A stretch of 20,328 nucleotides of DNA from an uncultured Eubacteriales bacterium (GTDB taxonomy: Bacteria; Bacillota; Clostridia; Oscillospirales; UBA644): positions 1-20,328 of the forward strand of contig CAKSQP010000018.1 of the NCBI GenBank assembly GCA_934486965.1, written 5' to 3'. The translations under genes were made by a program, and so were the position numbers. Positions 7,344 through 16,000 of this stretch are shown here, one piece after another; positions within the stretch are counted from its first letter, which is position 1, and each line of letters opens with the position of its first letter. The notes below the pieces were generated by a model. The model was not told where the DNA came from. It worked only from the letters and a program-made list of their open reading frames with translations, and made no database searches.

Positions 7344-7377
7344 AAGAGCGGTAAAAACTTTTGTTTTTACCGCTCTT
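7344..7377 (+). terminator. Bidirectional terminator
   Basis: Arms 7344-7358 and 7363-7377 are perfect 15-base complements around a TTTT loop, starting right after the regulator's TAA. On the plus strand the stem itself ends in T and continues TTTG. On the minus strand it is preceded by the end of the RHS remnant and followed by CTTCTTATTT, so it can stop transcripts from both sides. Confidence 0.85.
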
Positions 7378-7389
7378 TTGTTTATAACG

Positions 7390-7918
7390 TCAGTTCATTT
7401 CGAAACTTTCCGCAATATCTCTTATCACAGAATCTTCAATATCGGAATTCCATACCGCGAAATAAACATTGTTCAGACTTATAATGCGTATAAGAGATTT
7501 TTTATTGTCATACAGAAAATATGCGGTCGCATACTGCGCGCTGTTTGAAAACACTTCGCTAAATTCAAGTTCAAGAAATTTATAATCTTTATAATACTTA
7601 TTTGATTCCGCGCGTCCGGTTTGATAAGTACGGCATTGAATCATTGCGGGAGTGCCGTTTTTCTTTTCGGTAAGCAACTGACCGAGCGCGTCGTAGGTAT
7701 ATTCGGTTGTGCCGTCGACGGAATCGGTTACTTTCGTGATTCTCTCTTCGGCATCGTATTCGTAGGAAACGGTTCTGCCGCCCGAATAGGTTATCTAGCT
7801 TACGAGTTGGGTCGTCGGGCTGGATTTCAGTTTCTCGCCGGTTCTGTGTTCTTCGGTAATGTCTCCCGAATAGTAACTGAACTGTCTTGAAACAAAGCCC
7901 GAGCCGAGTTGTAAGTTC
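7390..7918 (-). pseudogene. Decayed RHS core fragment joined to an unrelated tail
   Basis: Bases 7652-7918 are nearly identical to 9730-9996 in the RHS core of the neighbouring gene, on the same strand. The fragment has an in-frame TAG at 7797-7795 where the intact copies have CAG, and a probable one-base insertion near its upstream end, so it cannot be read as RHS. After the core motif 'TEKKNGT' the frame leaves the core abruptly and continues for about 86 residues (from 'PAMIQCRTYQ' to 'DIAESFEMN') to a stop at 7390. That tail is richer in A+T, matches neither neighbouring tip and was not recognised; it could be the end of an old tip or immunity gene. No start codon with a ribosome site is visible. 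Confidence 0.75.
7652..7918 (-). repeat. Third, short copy of the RHS core repeat
   Basis: This segment corresponds base for base to 9730-9996 (offset 2078), with few substitutions until about 7905, where similarity fades. At its downstream end it agrees with the orphan RHS copy and not with the full-length copy (it codes for 'KKNGT', not 'TVNGV'), so it derives from the orphan lineage. Confidence 0.85.
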
Positions 7919-7959
7919 TATAATTGTATTATATCAGAAAAATATTTAATTTTCAATAG

Positions 7960-7988
7960 AGAAAGAGAGCCTACAAGGCTCTCTTTCT
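7960..7988 (-). terminator. Terminator of the orphan RHS / immunity pair
   Basis: Arms 7960-7971 and 7977-7988 form a 12-base-pair stem with a 5-base loop that contains the stop codon of the membrane-protein gene. The T-run after it is weak (ATTGAAAATTAAATATTTTT), so the efficiency is uncertain. Confidence 0.5.
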
Positions 7989-8492
7989 CGCTTTTAGAAT
8001 TTGTGCAATAATGAAAATCAATAATATAGACAAAACAGTTATCAACTTATTGGTTAATCCTCCAGGCTCCTCAAACCATGCTGTTCTGAAAATAATTATA
8101 TCTTCATAAGAAAAATCTTCAATAATTTTATGTTGTTCATATTTCTTATTTTTATCTGTTGAAATTACCGTATAATTGTCTTTTCCTTTTATATATAATT
8201 TATCCGATAACTTATCAAAATAATAACTCGAAACATTTTCTTCAATTATTTTTATGAAAGAAAAAGAAGGAGGTGAATATTCCCAAAGTCCCGCTTTATA
8301 AATACTGGCAGTCGGACTCTCAGAATCAACATCAGGCCATCGCCCTATTGCAACAGATACATTGTAAAAATAAACTTCAGTATCTCGTCCATAGGGGAAG
8401 TTTCCATGTATTTGTCTAAAAAGAATATTGAATAAACCTATGCATAAAAAAACAGTTATACATAAGAATAAAACCTTTGATTTTCTTTTCAT
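7971..8492 (-). CDS. Two-span membrane protein, probable immunity protein for the orphan RHS tip
   Basis: A 173-residue protein with a basic N-terminus (MKRKSK), a membrane segment at about 7-25, a polar middle of about 120 residues and a second membrane segment at about 150-166, then a basic end (KARKRAL). By the positive-inside rule both ends are cytoplasmic and the middle faces outward. It starts 15 bases after the RHS stop with GAGG 6 bases upstream of its ATG, the usual position of an immunity gene. The A+T-rich composition matches the RHS tip, not the core, so tip and neighbour appear to move together. No known family was recognised. An outward-facing domain suggests that the toxin acts at or outside the membrane; this is inference. 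Confidence 0.7.
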   Translation of the reverse strand: MKRKSKVLFLCITVFLCIGLFNILFRQIHGNFPYGRDTEVYFYNVSVAIGRWPDVDSESPTASIYKAGLWEYSPPSFSFIKIIEENVSSYYFDKLSDKLYIKGKDNYTVISTDKNKKYEQHKIIEDFSYEDIIIFRTAWFEEPGGLTNKLITVLSILLIFIIAQILKARKRAL

Positions 8493-8507
8493 AAAATCCT
8501 CTTTTTA

Positions 8508-11500
8508 TCACGCAAAATCAATTCGTACAGAAATTTTATATGGATGTAAAGAGCCCAATATTTGGGAAATCCATGCATAACTATTAGCAAAAAGTACTAA
8601 TAAGTCCTCTATTGTATAATCCAATTTGAAATCATACGTATCGCTTAATATAGCATACATCTTTCCTTTTTCCCTATAGCATGTTAAAGTAGCATTATAA
8701 AAAGCACCAAAGAAATCTCCTGAATCAAAGACAACAGGATATTCCTTTTTAGAATATTTATGATTTTTAAAATGGTTTAAGTTCTTACGAACTTCCTTTG
8801 TTGCTTTTAGGTCTCTGGCTATCGTAGAACCTGAACCATAACTTAGATTTTTAGGATTCCTTTCAATAGCATGTAAAAGAAATTCTTCTGAATATTTCCA
8901 ACCTTTATTATGTAAATAAGTTTTTGCCCCTATATAGGTTGGAGTATTTATAAATCTATCAAAATTGATACGAAGCCTTCCTCTGGTTCGTTTCAGATAC
9001 CACGGTTTTGTTCCGTAAAAATCAAGCATATTCAACGGATCGTTCTGGCAATATGCATATTCGTAAAACTTATCGCTCGAAAAGAGATAAACGATAGAAT
9101 CTGCATTTATGAATCTTCCGACAATAGGATCATAATATCTCGACTGGAGGTAGTACATTCTTATTTCGGTATCATAGTAATAACTACGATATCTATACGG
9201 GTTGATTGCAGCAATGCCGACTTCGGAAGTATCTTCCGCGACGGTGCAGGCACCCCATGCGTCGTAGGCATATTTCGCTATTACGTCGCCGTCGGAATTT
9301 GCGATAGAGATTATATCTCCCTGCAAGTTCTTATAGAACCAATAAGCAGAGCCGTTATACTCTATTCCGCAAATGCTGTCTTCATTATCATAGAGAGGTA
9401 CAAGGGTATTATTGCCCCAAGTCTCTTTGAGAATTTTAGTTCCGTCAAGAAAGTAGTTATGAGTTATTCCGTTTACAGTCTTACTTGTACGGATACCGTT
9501 TGCGTTGTAAGTATAGGTGTTTGTATCGAAAGACTTTAACTGTCTGCCTTTTTCCCAAGTCAGAGTATGACCGAAGTATGCCGTAGGATTACCCTGTGCA
9601 TCGTAGGTTATTGTCTGATTGCCGACCTTGGTAAGCAGGTCTTTCCACTGTGCATTTCCGTAAGTGTATACCGTGCCGTTCTTGGTCTTTATGTTGCCGT
9701 AGTTGTCATAGGTCATTGTATTGACAACCGTGCCGTTTTTCTTTTCGGTAAGCAACTGACCGAGCGCGTCGTAGGTATATTCGGTTACGCCGTCGACGGA
9801 ATCGGTTACTTTCGTGATTCTCTCTTCGGCATCGTATTCGTAGGAAACGGTTCTGCCGCCCGAATAGGTTATCTGGCTTACGAGTTGGGTCGTCGGGCTG
9901 GATTTCAGTTTCTCGCCTGTTCTGTGTTCTTCGGTAATGTCTCCCGAATAGTAACTGAACTGTCTTGAAACGAACCCTGTTCCGAGTTGCAGTTCCTCAA
10001 AGACTTTTCTGCCGAAACTGTCGGTCTTCGACTGCGAAGTGACGGTCTTTCCGTTCGCCTCAAAGCGGAGAAGTGCGTTTCCGTCTTCGGGGTTTTCGAA
10101 GTTGTAAGTACGGACGTTGCCGTCGGCGGACATCACTCTCTTTTTAACGAGTTTTCCGTCCTTGTCGTAGGTGTAGAAAACGGTCGAAACGATAGTCTTT
10201 CCGTCGGTTGTGACGTTACATTCATTTGCGCGGGCAATCACGCCTTTTTCATATATGTAATTATACTCTTTGCCCGAAAGAATGTCAAGACTGCGGACGA
10301 TATTTCCCTCGCCGTCATAGATATATTTGTAGTGCGCAGTGAGGGCGTCGGCGCTGTCGAACCACTTTTCGGTGACGAGTTGTCCGAACGAATTGTAGGT
10401 CGCGGTCATATAATCGCCGTTCGCGTAGGTCATCTTTTTGAGCCTGCCCGCGCTGCTCTTGTAATTATACGTTACAAGGCTTGTGTTTCCGACTTTGACT
10501 GCTTCGAGATTGCGGTAGGTGTCGTAAGAAACGGTATATCTCTGACCGTCGCCGCGGGTAATTCCCGTAAGAGCGTTGCCGCGGTCATATCCGTAGGAAA
10601 CCTCGGAAAGAGTTTCGTCTGCGCTGTTTTTCGCGGTTATCTTCGTTGTTCTGCCTGCGTTATCGTATTCGTAGGCGGTTTTGTTTCCGCAGCGGTCGGT
10701 CACCGTTTCTCTTCTCGAAGTTGCGCTGTCGACGGTATATGTCGTTTCGTTTCCGCGCGCGTCGGTTTCTCTCACAAGGTCGTTTTTGTTTTCGGAATAT
10801 GCAAACGAGCGGTAGAGAGTTCCGAATTCTCCGTCGGTAAAGGTCGTTTCGGTAAGAGCGTTGCCCGCCGAGTCGAGAAGTTCTTCAAACGCGGCGATAT
10901 CGTCGTCAGAAACGGTCTCTTCGGTCACGGTTTCGGTAGTTTCCTCTTCTTCGACCTCGACGGTGAAGTCGTCGGCGGAAAGATCTTCTTCGACGCTTTC
11001 GCAGAGGAGTTGAATATCGTCGAAGTAGGCGGTCTCGCCGTTATAGCCGTATTCGCAGTAGACTTTTATGTCCCTTACGCGGTAGGGCTTTGTTTTCGCG
11101 ACGGTAACCGAGGCGAACTGCCAGCCCTCGGTCGCGGGAGAGAAGTCGGCGGTAAACTCGTCGGAATTACTGCCGAAGCCCGAAATCACGGCGCGGAGAC
11201 GGAAGACGGGGTCGGGGCAGTCTTCTCTTTCTTTTGCGGGAAGAGAAATACCCTTTGCCCAACCCGAAAGGGTGAACGTTTCGCGGGTGAACTGTTCATA
11301 TTTGACCTTGACGCGTCGGTAAACTCCGCGGGTCTCGGAAAGGGAGCCCTCTATTTTAAGGGATTTCGACATATTAAAATGTTCGGTTTCGGAAATTTCA
11401 GCGGAACCGACGGTCGTCCAGCCGGAAAGCCCGTGTTCGAAGTTTCCGTTTGCGAGGGGATTATATGCGTTTGCGGCGCTGCTACGTTCGAGCTGCGGGC

Positions 11501-12164
11501 AGGAAAAATATGAGCAGGAAAGCCCGTCGACATAAAGGTGGACCTTTACGGCGGTCGCTTCCGTCAGGGTAAAGGGGAGTGTAAGACGTATTTTTTCGCG
11601 GACAGGAGAAATTATTTTTTCGGATTCGGCAATTGCGGTGCCGTCGGGAAAAGTAACGGCAAGGTAGGAACCGCGATGATCGTCGTTATACGTGTTGCGT
11701 ATTTCGACATAAGAAGAAAAAGTGTAGTCGCCTGCGGGGAGAGTGAGTGTTTCCTGATAAACTCCGTTTTTGACGGAAGCAGGACCGTTCGACAGAACTT
11801 CGAGCGAGCCGAGGGCATATTTTGAGTACCCGTCAAGGTCGTGCGTTCTTATCTGGGTCGACGCGGCGTTTCCCTCTTCGTTTGTCCAGTCGGCAGAAAA
11901 ATCGGGAGAAAGAAGAAGATTGCAGACGTTCTGCGCGGCGTTGCCGTCGGCAAAAGGTTTTACGCCGCCCGACGAAACGTTTCCGCTTTCGGAGGCGGTC
12001 ATATAACTGCCGACAAGGTTTCCGTCGCCGTCGTAAGTATAGACGGTATCGGTGAAATCGCCGTCGTTTTCGGTTCGATGAAAAGCAATGGTTTCGAACA
12101 TCTTATTTACAATATCAAAGAAAATGTCGGAAATCTCGTATATAGGAGGAAAACGCATTGACAA
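8508..12164 (-). CDS. N-terminally truncated (orphan) RHS/YD-repeat protein with an unrecognised toxin tip
   Basis: An open frame of 1218 codons. Residues 31 to about 1020 match residues 476 to about 1465 of the full-length RHS protein: a carbohydrate-binding-like region, YD repeats and the terminal core motif 'RYYDPIVGRFINAD'. The first 30 residues come from unrelated sequence. There is no ribosome site at the TTG (12164) or at the ATG codons (12158, 12101), and no promoter was found, so it is probably silent in place. After the core, about 195 residues form a distinct tip with 'YGSGSTIARDLKATKEVRKN' and, near the end, 'SDTYDF' (D1175-x-Y1177-D1178). The tip family is unknown. It is best read as a donor cassette for exchange with the full-length gene. 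Confidence 0.85.
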   Translation of the reverse strand: MSMRFPPIYEISDIFFDIVNKMFETIAFHRTENDGDFTDTVYTYDGDGNLVGSYMTASESGNVSSGGVKPFADGNAAQNVCNLLLSPDFSADWTNEEGNAASTQIRTHDLDGYSKYALGSLEVLSNGPASVKNGVYQETLTLPAGDYTFSSYVEIRNTYNDDHRGSYLAVTFPDGTAIAESEKIISPVREKIRLTLPFTLTEATAVKVHLYVDGLSCSYFSCPQLERSSAANAYNPLANGNFEHGLSGWTTVGSAEISETEHFNMSKSLKIEGSLSETRGVYRRVKVKYEQFTRETFTLSGWAKGISLPAKEREDCPDPVFRLRAVISGFGSNSDEFTADFSPATEGWQFASVTVAKTKPYRVRDIKVYCEYGYNGETAYFDDIQLLCESVEEDLSADDFTVEVEEEETTETVTEETVSDDDIAAFEELLDSAGNALTETTFTDGEFGTLYRSFAYSENKNDLVRETDARGNETTYTVDSATSRRETVTDRCGNKTAYEYDNAGRTTKITAKNSADETLSEVSYGYDRGNALTGITRGDGQRYTVSYDTYRNLEAVKVGNTSLVTYNYKSSAGRLKKMTYANGDYMTATYNSFGQLVTEKWFDSADALTAHYKYIYDGEGNIVRSLDILSGKEYNYIYEKGVIARANECNVTTDGKTIVSTVFYTYDKDGKLVKKRVMSADGNVRTYNFENPEDGNALLRFEANGKTVTSQSKTDSFGRKVFEELQLGTGFVSRQFSYYSGDITEEHRTGEKLKSSPTTQLVSQITYSGGRTVSYEYDAEERITKVTDSVDGVTEYTYDALGQLLTEKKNGTVVNTMTYDNYGNIKTKNGTVYTYGNAQWKDLLTKVGNQTITYDAQGNPTAYFGHTLTWEKGRQLKSFDTNTYTYNANGIRTSKTVNGITHNYFLDGTKILKETWGNNTLVPLYDNEDSICGIEYNGSAYWFYKNLQGDIISIANSDGDVIAKYAYDAWGACTVAEDTSEVGIAAINPYRYRSYYYDTEIRMYYLQSRYYDPIVGRFINADSIVYLFSSDKFYEYAYCQNDPLNMLDFYGTKPWYLKRTRGRLRINFDRFINTPTYIGAKTYLHNKGWKYSEEFLLHAIERNPKNLSYGSGSTIARDLKATKEVRKNLNHFKNHKYSKKEYPVVFDSGDFFGAFYNATLTCYREKGKMYAILSDTYDFKLDYTIEDLLVLFANSYAWISQILGSLHPYKISVRIDFA
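9103..12074 (-). repeat. RHS core duplication, orphan copy
   Basis: Collinear with 13661-16632 at a constant offset of 4558 and without indels. Bases 9832-12074 appear identical to 14390-16632 wherever compared, whereas 9103-9831 carry many substitutions. The 5' breakpoint at 12074 is abrupt. Confidence 0.93.
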
Positions 12165-12182
12165 AAAAACGAAAATTAAAGT
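12075..12182 (+). other. Unrelated sequence at the orphan breakpoint, possible remnant of a plus-strand gene
   Basis: The sequence just outside the duplication reads on the plus strand as a 27-codon frame, ATG (12078) to TGA (12161), overlapped by a GGAGG at 12147-12151 and a TTG frame from 12160 beginning T-K-K-R-K-L-K. This resembles the junction of two small genes, followed by a terminator hairpin at 12183-12215. It may be the end of a gene or mobile element cut by the rearrangement. No family was recognised. Confidence 0.35.
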
Positions 12183-12215
12183 ACAGGGCTGTAAAACAAT
12201 GTTTTACAGCCCTGT
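12183..12215. terminator. Strong hairpin, probable terminator between the two RHS units
   Basis: Arms 12183-12197 and 12201-12215 form a perfect 15-base-pair stem with a 3-base loop. It is followed by TTTTG on the plus strand and by a T-rich stretch ending in seven T on the minus strand. It would stop transcripts running from the full-length RHS/immunity pair into the orphan. Confidence 0.7.
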
Positions 12216-12402
12216 TTTGTCAGGTATATCAACAGTTTTTTCCGTTTCATAAAACCCCGCAACATCAAAAAAGCGGTAAAACAGCCCTTAAAAACTGTGC
12301 TTGCGGAATTAAAGACAGTCGCATCTATCAGATTTGCATTAGTGACAGATAAAAAAGACTGTCATCATGAAAAGCAACTGTGTATAATAAAACGTCCGAA
12401 GA

Positions 12403-12981
12403 TTATTCCTCAAAAGAATTCAATACCGCTTTCAGAAAGGCATCTGCTTCATTCTGCGGATTTGCTTTTTCAGTTGCCTCAACAGTATACCATGTGTATT
12501 CTGAATCGTGAATAATCACGGGAATATTTCCGAATTTTTCCTTAATAAAACTATTTTCCTGCAATTTTCGAGCGATTTTCGAAAGCAGTCCAACAAATTC
12601 GAAATAGCCCCCTGGGCCTTTCCCTATGTAGTTGAAATCTGCATCATACATTTCGCTTTCTTTTTCTGGAGCACCGATATTTTCAATCTTTTCGGCTTTA
12701 CACCACTCCAAAAACAAATCAGCAGCCTCGGGGATTTCTGAACTCAGAATTTCGGCATTATTTTGTTCCCAATACGCATAATTCCAGCGTTCTTCGCTCA
12801 AGGCTCCTGCTTTTCCGCAGAAATCTTCAGTATTGTATCCTACAGAAAATTCCGGAAAACAATTTACACCACGATAGTCACTTCCTTCATTTACCAAAAA
12901 GGATATTGCATATATATCTTTTTGCTGCCATGAAAAAATTTTCTCTTTTATTTTATTTTCCAAAAAAATTTCAAAATCCAT
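12403..12981 (-). CDS. Putative immunity protein for the AHH-nuclease RHS (DUF4303-like)
   Basis: A 192-residue acidic soluble protein without signal peptide or membrane segment. It lies directly after the full-length RHS gene and has its own strong ribosome site (AGAAGGAG) before the ATG. The layout 'DIYAISFLVNEG' near 23-34, 'NTEDF', a Trp-rich stretch 'ERWNYAYWEQNN' and a C-terminal part with 'KFGNIPVIIHDSEYTW' resembles the DUF4303 group often found beside polymorphic toxins. A cytoplasmic, acidic partner fits inhibition of a nuclease. It is A+T-rich like the toxin tip upstream. The immunity role is inferred mainly from position; the family match is from memory of the pattern. Confidence 0.65.
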   Translation of the reverse strand: MDFEIFLENKIKEKIFSWQQKDIYAISFLVNEGSDYRGVNCFPEFSVGYNTEDFCGKAGALSEERWNYAYWEQNNAEILSSEIPEAADLFLEWCKAEKIENIGAPEKESEMYDADFNYIGKGPGGYFEFVGLLSKIARKLQENSFIKEKFGNIPVIIHDSEYTWYTVEATEKANPQNEADAFLKAVLNSFEE

Positions 12982-13017
12982 ATTGTTCTCCTTCTTTTAA
13001 AATTATTTGCGTATTTA

Positions 13018-13042
13018 GAATCGATAGTTAAGTAATCGATTC
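13018..13042. repeat. Inverted repeat between toxin and immunity genes
   Basis: GAATCGAT (13018-13025) and ATCGATTC (13035-13042) are perfect complements around 9 bases, in the 72-base gap between the RHS stop and the immunity start. No T-run follows on the minus strand. It could be a weak hairpin in the shared transcript or a protein site. Confidence 0.5.
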
Positions 13043-13053
13043 CTCAAAAAAAA

Positions 13054-16000
13054 TTATGGACAAACACTGCTGGCTGCTTTTAGTGCCGCCTTTATTACAG
13101 ATAACACTAATACTGTTTTCCTATATGAACCTCTTCCTTTTTCCAGAAATAAATGTACCGCCTTATAATAAGCAGTCGTATGAAGATGTCTGTGAAGATT
13201 ATACTTGATATCAACAAGATTACAACTATCGTTAACTCCTATTCCGACGATATATAATATTTTTCTGGATTCAGTCGCATGGTAGTTAGAAGCAGCTTTT
13301 GCCACAATATGGTGTCGTTCTCTTTTATTATTTCGAATTTTTTTCTTTGCTTTTGCCAATGCATCATCAATTGCCTTGACCATTGCCTCATTCAGGCTTT
13401 TTATTGCAGTTCCCATAGCCGATACTGCATCTGATAAGGCTCTTTGAACTCCTGGATCGGTAAGAATTGTTGCTGTTATACCGACAACAACCAGTCCAAT
13501 TAAAATTTTTAATAAAGATATAATGGCAGCCGATGATATGGTAATCATAATTGTAAAATTTCCATCAATATCAATATTGTTAACAGGATTATTAGCACAA
13601 TACTGATATAGATTGCAACTATATGCTGCGCCAGAGACGTCCAAATACATGGGATCGTCCGCATTTATGAATCTACCGACAGTCGGGTCATAATACCTCG
13701 ACTGGAGATAGTACATTCCTATTTCGGTATCGTAATAGTAACCCCTGTATCTGAACGGGTTTACGGTCGCTATGCCGACTTCGGAAGTATCTTCCGCAAT
13801 AGTGCAGACGCCCCATGCGTCATAGGTATATTTCGCTATTACATCGCCGTCGGAATTTGCGATAGAGGTTATATCTCCCTGCAGATTCTTGTAGAACCAA
13901 TAAACAGAACCGTTATACTCTATTCCGCAGACAGAATCTTCGTTGTCATAGAGAGGTACAAGGGTATTATTGCCCCAAGTCTCTTTGAGAATTTTAGTTC
14001 CGTCCAAAACATAAGTGTGTTTTACGCCGTTTATTGTTTTAGAGGTTCTTATTCCGTTTGCGTTATAGGTATATGTATTGCTATCGAACGACTTTAACTG
14101 TCTGCCTTTTTCCCATACAAGATTATGTCCGAGGTATGCCGTAGGATTACCCTGTGCATCGTAGGTTATTGTCTGATTGCCGACTTTGGTAAGCAAGTCT
14201 TTCCATGAAGAGTTTCCGTAGGTATATACCGTGCCGTTCTTGGTCTTTATATTACCGTAATTATCGTAAGTCATGGTGTTTTTGACAACACCGTTTACGG
14301 TTTCGGTAAGCAACTGACCGAGCGCGTCGTAGGTATATTCGGTTACGCCGTCAACACTGTCCGTGACCTTGGTTATTCTCTCTTCTGCGTCGTATTCGTA
14401 GGAAACGGTTCTGCCGCCCGAATAGGTTATCTGGCTTACGAGTTGGGTCGTCGGGCTGGATTTCAGTTTCTCGCCTGTTCTGTGTTCTTCGGTAATGTCT
14501 CCCGAATAGTAACTGAACTGTCTTGAAACGAACCCTGTTCCGAGTTGCAGTTCCTCAAAGACTTTTCTGCCGAAACTGTCGGTCTTCGACTGCGAAGTGA
14601 CGGTCTTTCCGTTCGCCTCAAAGCGGAGAAGTGCGTTTCCGTCTTCGGGGTTTTCGAAGTTGTAAGTACGGACGTTGCCGTCGGCGGACATCACTCTCTT
14701 TTTAACGAGTTTTCCGTCCTTGTCGTAGGTGTAGAAAACGGTCGAAACGATAGTCTTTCCGTCGGTTGTGACGTTACATTCATTTGCGCGGGCAATCACG
14801 CCTTTTTCATATATGTAATTATACTCTTTGCCCGAAAGAATGTCAAGACTGCGGACGATATTTCCCTCGCCGTCATAGATATATTTGTAGTGCGCAGTGA
14901 GGGCGTCGGCGCTGTCGAACCACTTTTCGGTGACGAGTTGTCCGAACGAATTGTAGGTCGCGGTCATATAATCGCCGTTCGCGTAGGTCATCTTTTTGAG
15001 CCTGCCCGCGCTGCTCTTGTAATTATACGTTACAAGGCTTGTGTTTCCGACTTTGACTGCTTCGAGATTGCGGTAGGTGTCGTAAGAAACGGTATATCTC
15101 TGACCGTCGCCGCGGGTAATTCCCGTAAGAGCGTTGCCGCGGTCATATCCGTAGGAAACCTCGGAAAGAGTTTCGTCTGCGCTGTTTTTCGCGGTTATCT
15201 TCGTTGTTCTGCCTGCGTTATCGTATTCGTAGGCGGTTTTGTTTCCGCAGCGGTCGGTCACCGTTTCTCTTCTCGAAGTTGCGCTGTCGACGGTATATGT
15301 CGTTTCGTTTCCGCGCGCGTCGGTTTCTCTCACAAGGTCGTTTTTGTTTTCGGAATATGCAAACGAGCGGTAGAGAGTTCCGAATTCTCCGTCGGTAAAG
15401 GTCGTTTCGGTAAGAGCGTTGCCCGCCGAGTCGAGAAGTTCTTCAAACGCGGCGATATCGTCGTCAGAAACGGTCTCTTCGGTCACGGTTTCGGTAGTTT
15501 CCTCTTCTTCGACCTCGACGGTGAAGTCGTCGGCGGAAAGATCTTCTTCGACGCTTTCGCAGAGGAGTTGAATATCGTCGAAGTAGGCGGTCTCGCCGTT
15601 ATAGCCGTATTCGCAGTAGACTTTTATGTCCCTTACGCGGTAGGGCTTTGTTTTCGCGACGGTAACCGAGGCGAACTGCCAGCCCTCGGTCGCGGGAGAG
15701 AAGTCGGCGGTAAACTCGTCGGAATTACTGCCGAAGCCCGAAATCACGGCGCGGAGACGGAAGACGGGGTCGGGGCAGTCTTCTCTTTCTTTTGCGGGAA
15801 GAGAAATACCCTTTGCCCAACCCGAAAGGGTGAACGTTTCGCGGGTGAACTGTTCATATTTGACCTTGACGCGTCGGTAAACTCCGCGGGTCTCGGAAAG
15901 GGAGCCCTCTATTTTAAGGGATTTCGACATATTAAAATGTTCGGTTTCGGAAATTTCAGCGGAACCGACGGTCGTCCAGCCGGAAAGCCCGTGTTCGAAG

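Noticed and set aside
7621..7890. Plus-strand frame of 89 codons, similar to a frame at 9567-9968
   Set aside because: Both are antisense shadows of the same RHS repeat.
9987..11513. A 508-codon open frame on the plus strand inside the RHS core, present identically at 14545-16071
   Set aside because: It is the exact antisense of the YD-repeat core. Its identity between copies follows from the DNA duplication, it has no ribosome site, and its translation is a Val/Phe/Arg-rich string without any fold signature.
12183..12215. Hairpin arms as terminal inverted repeats of a miniature mobile element
   Set aside because: The arms are only 3 bases apart with no internal sequence and no target duplication. 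The T-rich flanks fit a terminator better.
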